Part shown: positions 1 through 6,444 of the stretch, one piece after another
How the letters are laid out: each line of letters begins with the position of its first letter
How positions within the stretch are numbered: the stretch's first letter is position 1
NCBI GenBank assembly: GCA_945860945.1
Contig: CAMASG010000024.1
Location: 1-35,176, forward strand
Reading direction: 5' to 3'
DNA length: 35,176 nucleotides
Source of the DNA: Akkermansia muciniphila
GTDB taxonomy: Bacteria > Verrucomicrobiota > Verrucomicrobiia > Limisphaerales > SIAT01
The notes under the pieces: model-generated
Told to the model about the DNA's origin: nothing
The model's database searches: none
Seen by the model: only the letters and a program-made list of their open reading frames with translations
Position numbers and translations under genes: made by a program

Positions 1-118
1 GCCACGCCCGGTCCAGGTTGAGCCACGCCCGGTCCAGGTTGAGCCACGCCCGGTCCAGGTTGAGCCACGCCCGGTCCAGGTTGAGCCACGCCCGGTCCAG
101 GTTGAGCCACGCCCGGTC
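1..118. repeat. 21-bp exact tandem repeat, 5.6 copies
   Basis: The unit GCCACGCCCGGTCCAGGTTGA (21 bases, shown here in plus orientation) repeats without a mismatch from position 1, with five full copies (1-105) and a partial sixth (106-118). It continues beyond the window. In the minus-strand gene each copy encodes one GPGVAQP heptad. Identity down to third codon positions points to recent expansion by slippage or recombination. Confidence 0.95.
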
Positions 119-566
119 CGCCCTGAAAGTTCGAACCCCAGCTGGCAACTCCGCCAAGTCCACCCTGAGAATTCGTACTTACAGTGATAAAACCCCGAGG
201 GGCACCTTGAACAACACCTTGTCCGAGGAGGACGGGATCGGTGGTGACACCCTTTTGGTAGCGTGGAGTGCTCATTACACGGGTATTGAGCAGAGAGTAG
301 CCGGGGGTGAAAGTGGCGACGCCTTTGGGGCGGGTGAGGCTGACGACGGCGTTGGTGTCCGTGTTGTTGTTACCCTGTTGGCCGCCCCCGCCCTGATTGT
401 TGTTTTGTCCACCTTGACCCTGATTCTGATTGCCACCCTGCTGGCCGGGTAGATTTTGGCCGGGTAGGTTGCCGAGTGGTGGGGCGATGAGTTGGGCAAA
501 GACCATCGTGTGAGCGAGGGCCATAACCAGAAAACCGGACGCAACTCCAAGGTGCTGCGAGTTCAT
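1..566 (-). CDS. Secreted Gly/Pro/Gln-rich protein with GPGVAQP heptad repeats (5' part, cut by window edge)
   Basis: I do not recognise a family. On the minus strand an ATG at 566-564 opens a frame with no stop to the left edge, so at least 188 residues are encoded and the C-terminus is missing. It begins MNSQHLGVASGFLVMALAHT and continues to MVFAQ, a plausible signal peptide of about 24 residues. A Gln/Asn/Gly-rich linker follows (residues about 38-70, QQGGNQNQGQGG type). A non-repetitive segment with Thr, Val and Tyr comes next (about 70-148), and then perfect heptads GPGVAQP run to the edge. The heptads are encoded by an exact 21-bp tandem repeat. Glycine is not at every third residue, so this is not a true collagen triple-helix pattern. 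Inference: an exported, flexible or surface-exposed protein. An AT-rich stretch upstream (577-600) with the palindrome AATCTATAGATT could hold its promoter. Confidence 0.7.
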   Translation of the reverse strand, partial: MNSQHLGVASGFLVMALAHTMVFAQLIAPPLGNLPGQNLPGQQGGNQNQGQGGQNNNQGGGGQQGNNNTDTNAVVSLTRPKGVATFTPGYSLLNTRVMSTPRYQKGVTTDPVLLGQGVVQGAPRGFITVSTNSQGGLGGVASWGSNFQGGPGVAQPGPGVAQPGPGVAQPGPGVAQPGPGVAQPGPGV

Positions 567-730
567 AAGCAAGTGAAATCTATAGATTAACTAAATTTTG
601 TAAAGGCTTAACTGGGTCGGACGAGTGTCTCAGAATACGAATCCATTGCCATTTCATTTCAAGAGGCGAGACGGCGCGAGCGGGTGGAAAGTTTCAAGAA
701 GGTTTCCCTGCAGAATGGCGGAGTCGGAGA

Positions 731-759
731 TTGACCCGTGCGCCCGTCTCGGGGATATT
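731..759 (+). promoter_or_regulatory. Predicted sigma70-type promoter of ssrA
   Basis: TTGACC (731-736) and GATATT (754-759) are separated by 17 bases. This predicts a start near 766, roughly nine bases before the mature 5' end of tmRNA at 775. It is a good match to TTGACA-N17-TATAAT, and its position fits a short leader removed by RNase P. Confidence 0.5.
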
Positions 760-774
760 CGGTCAGTTGCTTGT

Positions 775-1125
775 GGGGGCGTACTGGTTTCGACCTTGAA
801 GACCCGCCAGAGGCGGCACGCCGAGGATGGTTCGTTGGCCTCGTAAAAAATCGGACCAAAAATCAAAAGCTAACGAAGAGTTCGCTCTCGCGGCCTAAGG
901 CCACGACGTTCACCGCTGGACACCTGCTACGGTGGATGAACGAACTAGCAGGCAAGGCGAAAGACGGGGACAGCGCGTCGTTCGCCGAGATATTTCATGC
1001 TGACTAAGCAGCCGGTCTCGAGTTAGAGCGCTATCCGGTAGCCGACAATACATCTCTGACTAAGCGTGTAGTCGCGGCTGGTTGTTCTACTTGGGACGCG
1101 GGTTCAATTCCCGCCGCCTCCACCA
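775..1125 (+). ncRNA. ssrA: Transfer-messenger RNA (tmRNA)
   Basis: tmRNA rescues ribosomes stalled on broken mRNA and adds a degradation tag. The acceptor stem pairs GGGGGCG (775-781) with CGCCTCC (1115-1121, one G-U pair), followed by discriminator A1122 and an encoded CCA (1123-1125). The T arm is complete: GCGGG, loop TTCAATT, CCCGC (1098-1114). The 5' end carries the typical GTACTGGTTTCGACC segment. The tag frame starts at GCT 869 and reads ANEEFALAA, with stop TAA at 896-898, ending in the usual ALAA protease-recognition tail. The length of 351 nt is normal, and the one-piece layout shows it is not a permuted form. A weak 5-bp hairpin with T runs (1122-1140) overlaps the 3' end and might aid termination. 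Confidence 0.97.
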
Positions 1126-1175
1126 TTTTTTGATGGTTTTAAAAGTTTTGGTCTGCGATAAATAGAGGGTCAGTA

Positions 1176-1194
1176 CAGTTAGTTAACTGCAGTT
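1176..1194. promoter_or_regulatory. Overlapping palindromes upstream of the desaturase, possible operator
   Basis: CAGTTA-GT-TAACTG (1176-1189) is a perfect inverted repeat. It overlaps a second perfect palindrome, AACTGCAGTT (1185-1194). Both end 12 bases before the desaturase ATG. Desaturase genes are often controlled by a repressor or a membrane-fluidity regulator, so a binding site is plausible. No regulator is known from this sequence. Confidence 0.3.
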
Positions 1195-1206
1195 GAAATT
1201 TGAGCG

Positions 1207-2142
1207 ATGTTCTCGAAAATAATTCAGTGGTTTGACAGCGATGCTGGAATCCAGAACCGGAGTGCGCTGCCGGACCGGCTTGATCTGGTCCGAGTCGTTC
1301 CCTTTGCGTTTCTCCATCTTGGCTGCTTGGGAGTGATTTGGGTGGGCGTCAGTTGGGTCGCTGCCGTCATGGCCGCCGCGCTCTATTTCATCCGGATGTT
1401 CGCCGTCACCGGTTTTTATCACCGGTACTTCTCGCATCGCACTTTCAAAACCTCCCGCGCGGCGCAATTCATCTTCGCGCTGCTGGGCGCCTCGGCTATT
1501 CAGCGCGGACCGCTTTGGTGGGCGGCTCATCATCGCAACCACCATCAACATTCGGACCACGAGCCGGACTCCCACTCGCCGATCAAGCGCGGTTTCTTCT
1601 GGGCGCACGTCGGCTGGTTCAGTAGCGCGCGTAATTTCCCGACCGATTACAAGGCCGTCAAAGATTTCGCGCAATACCCCGAACTCGTGTTTCTTAACCG
1701 TTTCGACACATTGATCCCCGTGTTGTTGGCGCTGTTAACTTACGGATTCGGCGAGGCGCTCGCCTACTGGTGGCCGGCGTCGGGGACGAGCGGTCTGCAG
1801 ATGCTCGTCTGGGCATTCTTCATCAGCACCACGGTTCTTTTTCAATGCACGGCGAGCATCAATTCGTTCGCGCATCTCGTTGGGTTTCGCCGGTTCGAGA
1901 CCTCCGACAAAAGCCGTAATAACCTTCTCCTCGCACTCGTCACTTTGGGCGAAGGGTGGCACAACAATCATCACCACTACATGCACTCCGCCCGTCAGGG
2001 TTTCTATTGGTGGGAAATCGACATCACCTACTACATGCTGAAAGCGATGAGTTGGTCTGGTCTGATTTGGGATCTCAAGCCGGTGCCTGTGAGGGTTTAC
2101 GAGGAAGCCGCCCAGCAACGGCAACTGCGGCGGCGGCGCTGA
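1207..2142 (+). CDS. Acyl-CoA/fatty-acid desaturase (delta-9 type, membrane di-iron)
   Basis: Predicted to introduce a cis double bond into a long-chain acyl group using O2 and an electron donor, in the cytoplasmic membrane, and so to adjust membrane fluidity. All three histidine boxes of the family are present: HRYFSH (residues 72-77), HRNHH (109-113) and HNNHH (252-256, in EGWHNNHHH). Hydrophobic segments lie around residues 30-66, and again around 160-210, before the last box. At 311 residues it has the usual length of bacterial stearoyl-CoA-type desaturases. There is no fused cytochrome b5 or ferredoxin domain, so the electron donor is encoded elsewhere. The start is the ATG at 1207; no strong Shine-Dalgarno is visible. 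It follows tmRNA by 81 bases and is probably a single-gene unit. Acyl-CoA versus acyl-lipid substrate cannot be decided from the sequence. Confidence 0.93.
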   Translation: MFSKIIQWFDSDAGIQNRSALPDRLDLVRVVPFAFLHLGCLGVIWVGVSWVAAVMAAALYFIRMFAVTGFYHRYFSHRTFKTSRAAQFIFALLGASAIQRGPLWWAAHHRNHHQHSDHEPDSHSPIKRGFFWAHVGWFSSARNFPTDYKAVKDFAQYPELVFLNRFDTLIPVLLALLTYGFGEALAYWWPASGTSGLQMLVWAFFISTTVLFQCTASINSFAHLVGFRRFETSDKSRNNLLLALVTLGEGWHNNHHHYMHSARQGFYWWEIDITYYMLKAMSWSGLIWDLKPVPVRVYEEAAQQRQLRRRR

Positions 2143-2300
2143 ACTTCGCGAGACGGCGTGTTCAGCTTGGTTTGAATACGAAGGCAGCGTTGTGAAGTCA
2201 GAGACGGAAAGCCCGATGTTGTCGCCTTTCCAAAACGAGTTCGCCGCTCGTAGATTTCGTTTTCAATGGAATCGAAGAAAGCGTTAACTGCCGCTTGTCC

Positions 2301-3656
2301 ATGACCACCGCACGCCCATCGAATCCGTTCGCCGAGTTGACGCGTCGGCGTTGGTTGCAGAATGGCGGTGCGCTCGCGGGCGCGATGATGTGGCCGCAAT
2401 TGCTCCGCGCGCAGCAGGCGAACAAGAACAACGCGCCCGCCAAGCAGGCCATCATCATCTATCTGCAGGGCGGCCTTTCGCACTACGAGAGTTTCGATCC
2501 GAAGCCCGACGCGCCCAGCGCGTATCGCGGCACGTTTGGTTCCATCCCGACGAGCATTCCCGGCGTTCATTTCGCGGAGCATCTGCCGTTGCTCGCGAAG
2601 CGCGCGCACAAGTTCAACCTCATCCGCAGTGCTTACGTCGATTCGCCGAGCCATCCGGTGGCGATTCACATGACGCTCACCGGTTGGGATCTGCCGGATG
2701 CCTCGGTCGAAACCAAGAACCGCAACACGGGGCATCCCTCCATCGGCTCCGTCATCGCACGCGTCTGCGGCAAGCGCGTCCCGCTGCTGCCGCCTTACGT
2801 GACTATCCCGCACTCGGGCCAGCTTGGCTATCGCGTCCACTACGCCACCGCCGGTCCCCTCGGAGCGTCGTTCGAGCCGATGGATTCCGGTTTTCCACCG
2901 ACGCGCGCGGACGAACCTTTCTCCGGTCCGCCGGATCTGAATCGCGCCCTCTCCGACAAACGTCTCGCCGACCGGCTCACGTTGCTCCGCGCTCTCGACG
3001 GCTCCGCGCCTCGCGCCGACATCGAGGGGCTCGACAAGTTTCATCGTCACGCCGCTGAGATTCTTGCGGGTGGCGCAGCGGGCGGCGCGTTTGACCTCAG
3101 CAAGGAACCGCTGCGGGTGCGCGAGCGTTACGGCCATCATCTGTGGGGACAACACACCGTGCTCGCGCGCCGTCTCGCGGAGGCGGGCGTGCCGTTCACG
3201 CTCATCAACTACACGCTCACACAGCATCACGGTCAGGACTGGGACACCCACGTGGACAATTTTGGTCTGATGAAAAACGTCCTGCTCCCGCCGATGGATA
3301 TGGCGGTGAGCGCGTTGCTGGATGATCTCGAGGAACGTGGTCTGCTCGACACTACGATCGTCGCGATGTTCGGTGAATTTGGTCGCACGCCGATGATCAA
3401 CGCGCAGGCGGGGCGCGATCATTGGGAGAAGGTTTTCAGCGTGATGCTCGCCGGTGGCGGCTTGAAGCGTGGCGTGGTCGTCGGCGAAAGCGCGAAGGCG
3501 GGCGACGTGCCGAAGGAGCGCCCCGTCCACTTCAACGACGTGCTCGCCACTATCTATCATCAGATGGGCGTTCCGACCGATACCATCGTTCACGATGCGC
3601 TCGGCCGCCCGAATCCGGTGCTCGCAAAAGGCCAGCCGATTGCGGAGTTGATTTAG
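2301..3656 (+). CDS. DUF1501 family protein with Tat-type N-terminus
   Basis: A 451-residue member of the DUF1501 family (alkaline-phosphatase/sulfatase-like fold), abundant in Planctomycetes and Verrucomicrobia and without a proven reaction. The N-terminus has a twin-arginine motif (TRRRWLQNGGALAGAMM), suggesting folded export. The family hallmarks are visible: IIIYLQGGLSHYESFDPKP near residue 50, SPSHPVAIHMTLTG, a DWDTHVDNF segment, and TIVAMFGEFGRTPMIN followed by GRDHW. The ATG at 2301 is preferred; an in-frame TTG at 2295 would add only two residues. In these phyla DUF1501 genes usually follow a DUF1549/DUF1553 cytochrome-type partner, but here no partner is adjacent. Downstream it converges with the terC-like gene over a 51-base gap. 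Confidence 0.9.
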   Translation: MTTARPSNPFAELTRRRWLQNGGALAGAMMWPQLLRAQQANKNNAPAKQAIIIYLQGGLSHYESFDPKPDAPSAYRGTFGSIPTSIPGVHFAEHLPLLAKRAHKFNLIRSAYVDSPSHPVAIHMTLTGWDLPDASVETKNRNTGHPSIGSVIARVCGKRVPLLPPYVTIPHSGQLGYRVHYATAGPLGASFEPMDSGFPPTRADEPFSGPPDLNRALSDKRLADRLTLLRALDGSAPRADIEGLDKFHRHAAEILAGGAAGGAFDLSKEPLRVRERYGHHLWGQHTVLARRLAEAGVPFTLINYTLTQHHGQDWDTHVDNFGLMKNVLLPPMDMAVSALLDDLEERGLLDTTIVAMFGEFGRTPMINAQAGRDHWEKVFSVMLAGGGLKRGVVVGESAKAGDVPKERPVHFNDVLATIYHQMGVPTDTIVHDALGRPNPVLAKGQPIAELI

Positions 3657-3707
3657 TTCGCGCAGCGGCGAAACAATCCCAATCAGTCCGAAGGTGCTGG
3701 TCAGCTT

Positions 3708-4481
3708 TTACCGATACGGTTGGTGCAACTCCACAGCGGTTGCCCGTTTGGTGCGCAAACGGATGTTGAGCATCTCGACCCCGACGGAGAAGGCCATCGC
3801 GAAATAGACGTAGCCTTTCGGAATGACCTGATGGAAGCCCTCCGCGACGAGCAAACAGCCGACGAGAATCAGGAAACTCAGCGCGAGCATCTTCAGCGTC
3901 GGATGGTCGTGGATGGTGCGGGCAATCTGCTTGGAGAAGACCATCATGAACACCATCGCGATGAGGACGGCGGCGACCATCACGGGCACTTTGCCGGGAC
4001 CGTCCTTGACCATTCCGATCGCGGTCACCACAGAGTCGAGCGAGAAGACGAGGTCGATCACTAAAATCTGCGTCATCACCGCCGCGAAATTCGGCGCGAG
4101 CCGCGCGGTCACTGCGCCGTCCTCGCCTTCCAACTTCTCGTGGATTTCGTGCGTACTCTTGTAGAGCAGGAACAATCCGCCGCCGAGCATCACGAGGTCT
4201 TTCCCGGAAAAACCGTGCGGCGCAGTCATCCCCAGAATCGCGGGAAAGTGAAAGAGCGGTTCCGTCAATCGCTGTACCAGCCAACCCAAGCCGACGAGCA
4301 GCAGGATGCGATTCGTTGGCGCGAGGAACAGCCAGATCTTGCGCGCGCGGGGTCGTTGTTCCGCGGGCAGTTTATCAGCGAGAATGGAGACGAAGACGAC
4401 GTTGTCGATGCCCAGCACAATCTCCAGCGCCGTCAGCGTGAAGAGGCTCAGCCACAGTTGCGGGTCTGAAATCCATTCCAT
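3708..4481 (-). CDS. TerC family integral membrane protein
   Basis: A 257-residue member of the TerC/YjbE/Alx family, whose characterised members export Mn2+ or act in metal homeostasis and in metalation of secreted proteins. Visible hallmarks are the acidic intramembrane motif in LEIVLGIDNVVF (residues about 20-31) and its symmetric counterpart VIDLVFSLDSVVTAIG in the second half. About seven hydrophobic segments can be seen. The charged loop HEIHEKLEGEDG separates the halves. The gene is the last of a minus-strand series, 67 bases after the ABC-F stop, so it may be cotranscribed with the helicase and ABC-F genes. The family assignment is firm; the metal is an inference from the family. Confidence 0.9.
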   Translation of the reverse strand: MEWISDPQLWLSLFTLTALEIVLGIDNVVFVSILADKLPAEQRPRARKIWLFLAPTNRILLLVGLGWLVQRLTEPLFHFPAILGMTAPHGFSGKDLVMLGGGLFLLYKSTHEIHEKLEGEDGAVTARLAPNFAAVMTQILVIDLVFSLDSVVTAIGMVKDGPGKVPVMVAAVLIAMVFMMVFSKQIARTIHDHPTLKMLALSFLILVGCLLVAEGFHQVIPKGYVYFAMAFSVGVEMLNIRLRTKRATAVELHQPYR

Positions 4482-4548
4482 AATCCGCGCAGACTAGCTG
4501 GCCGCCGTGGCTTTTGAAATCAAGAACAACGTGAACGTCGAGCCGCCG

Positions 4549-6444
4549 TCAGCTCGCGGCTTTGATGGCTTCCAATTCCGTCCAGCGCGCGAAGAGCTTG
4601 TTCAGATTCGCCTTGTGTGCGGCGAGTTCAGAGAGCAATCCGTTGGTCTGCGCGGAGTGGGTTTTGTGGAACTCCGGATCGGCGAAAAGGTTTTCGATGC
4701 GGCCGATTTCCTGTTCCACCTTGAGAATCTCGGGCTCAATCCCATCAAGCTCGCGAGCCTCCTTGAAGCTGAGTTTACGGCCTTTGCCCGCCGACTTGGT
4801 AGGGGCGGACACGGCGCTATTGGTAAGCCAACCGGACGCGGCTTCGCGTGTCGGCGCGGCGGCTCGGGCTTTCTTCTCCACGTAATAATCGTAGTTGCCG
4901 ACGCTGTAGGCGATGCGTTCGTCGCTCTCGAAGGAGAGGATTCCGGTGCAGACGCGATTCAAAAAATAACGGTCGTGGCTCACCACGAGCACCACGCCGG
5001 GGAACGCGATGAGCGCCTCTTCGAGCACGCGCAGCGTGTTCAAATCGAGGTCGTTCGTCGGCTCGTCGAGGATGAGAAAGTTGCCGCCCTGCTTGAGAAT
5101 CCGCGCGAGCAAAAGCCGGCTGCGCTCGCCGCCGGAGAGGTGTTTCACCTGCAGATTGATGCGGTCGTCGGTGAAGAGAAAGCGCTTCAAGTAGGAGCGC
5201 AGCGAGAGCTTGCCGTTGCCCCAGATGACGAACTCCGTGCCGTCGCTCACCTCGTCGAGCACCGTGCGTTCCTCGCGCAGTTGCAGGCGCGATTGGTCCA
5301 CGTAGTTGAACTTCGTGAGCTGGCCGATTTTCACGGTGCCATCGCTGGGCGAAAGCTCGCCGATGATCGCTTTGAGCAAACTGGTTTTGCCGACACCGTT
5401 GCGTCCGGCGACGCCGATGCGCTGGCCGTTCTCGAACGTGTGCGAGAAATTGCGGAAGAGCGTGCGCCCGCCGAGCGTGATGGCCAGGTTGCTCAACTCG
5501 ACGACGCGGTTGCCGAGCGGCGGCGGCGGCGGGATGACGAGGTCCACATCCTCCTCGATGGTCGGGCCTTTTTGATCGGCGACTTCGTAGTAACGATCGA
5601 AACGATCCTTCGACTTCGTGCGTTGGGCGCGCGGACCTTTGCGGACCCACGCGAGTTCCTTCTCCAAAAACATCTGGCGCTTGTGCTCGACGACGGCTTC
5701 GGAGGCCTGCCGATCGGCTTTCGCGAGGAGATATTCGGTGTAGCCGCCATCGTAGGTAAAGAAGCGGCCGTCGGCCAATTCGGCGGTGAGATTCGTGACG
5801 CGATCGAGGAACCAGCGATCGTGCGTGACGACGAGAAATGCGCCGCCGAAGTTCTCGAGAAACTCCGCGACCCACTCGATGGACTCGGGATCGAGATGGT
5901 TCGTCGGCTCGTCGAGGATGAGCAAATCGGGCTGCGAGACGAGCGTGCGGCACATCGCGACGCGGCGTTTCTCACCGCCAGAAAGTGTGTTGATGTCGCG
6001 ATCGCCGGGTGGCGTGTTCAGATGCGACATTGCGGTCTCGATGCGGTTGTCGAGGTTCCAGCCGTCGAGATGCGCGATGCGTTCTTCCAGCACCTCGTGG
6101 CGCTTCGATGCAGCGGGCAGCGACTCGAATTCTGCGATGAGATCGAGCACGTGGCGCGCGCCGTCGCGGATGTTTTCGAGGACGTTCTTTTTCGGATCCA
6201 ACGTGAACTCCTGCGAGAGATAACTCACGACGAGGCCGCGGCGCGGAGCGACGGTCCCGCTGTCCGGCGTGCGCTGTCCGGCGAGGACTTTGAGGAAAGT
6301 GGATTTGCCCGCGCCGTTGCGGCCGACGAGGCCGACGCGGGAGCCTTCGTGCAAAGCGAGCGTGGCGTTGTCGAGCACGACGCGGTCGTTGAAGGCGACG
6401 ACGAGCTCGGAGGCGGTGATGAGGGCCGGCGCGGAATCGCTCAC
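4549..6444 (-). CDS. uup: ABC-F family ATPase, Uup-like
   Basis: A soluble protein with two ABC ATPase domains and no membrane domain, the ABC-F class that acts on ribosomes or, for Uup, in ribosome and DNA-intermediate processing. Domain 1 has Walker A GRNGAGKS (41-48), signature LSGGE (154-158) and LDEPTNHLD (177-185). The inter-domain arm follows (about 245-300, ending in a PPPPP run). Domain 2 has GRNGVGKT (347-354), LSGGE (436-440) and LDEPTNDLD (459-467). A charged C-terminal coiled-coil extension (about 560-631) is the feature that separates Uup from EttA. The length of 631 fits Uup. The start is GTG at 6444; its GTGA overlaps the helicase stop TGA, implying translational coupling. Confidence 0.92.
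   Translation of the reverse strand: MSDSAPALITASELVVAFNDRVVLDNATLALHEGSRVGLVGRNGAGKSTFLKVLAGQRTPDSGTVAPRRGLVVSYLSQEFTLDPKKNVLENIRDGARHVLDLIAEFESLPAASKRHEVLEERIAHLDGWNLDNRIETAMSHLNTPPGDRDINTLSGGEKRRVAMCRTLVSQPDLLILDEPTNHLDPESIEWVAEFLENFGGAFLVVTHDRWFLDRVTNLTAELADGRFFTYDGGYTEYLLAKADRQASEAVVEHKRQMFLEKELAWVRKGPRAQRTKSKDRFDRYYEVADQKGPTIEEDVDLVIPPPPPLGNRVVELSNLAITLGGRTLFRNFSHTFENGQRIGVAGRNGVGKTSLLKAIIGELSPSDGTVKIGQLTKFNYVDQSRLQLREERTVLDEVSDGTEFVIWGNGKLSLRSYLKRFLFTDDRINLQVKHLSGGERSRLLLARILKQGGNFLILDEPTNDLDLNTLRVLEEALIAFPGVVLVVSHDRYFLNRVCTGILSFESDERIAYSVGNYDYYVEKKARAAAPTREAASGWLTNSAVSAPTKSAGKGRKLSFKEARELDGIEPEILKVEQEIGRIENLFADPEFHKTHSAQTNGLLSELAAHKANLNKLFARWTELEAIKAAS

Noticed and set aside
1-118. 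CRISPR array
   Set aside because: The 21-bp units are contiguous with no spacers and are in frame within a coding sequence.
18-452. Plus-strand frame with LSHARSR repeats
   Set aside because: The minus-strand reading has a signal peptide and a coherent Q/N/G linker. The plus-strand product has neither and is the shadow of the repeat.
625-1007. Short plus- and minus-strand frames around the ssrA gene
   Set aside because: They cross the ssrA promoter and tmRNA, whose paired stems explain the sequence. No protein features are visible.
2097-3593. Open minus-strand frame of 498 codons opposite the DUF1501 gene
   Set aside because: No recognisable domain; His/Arg-rich shadow of a high-GC gene with clear DUF1501 motifs on the other strand.
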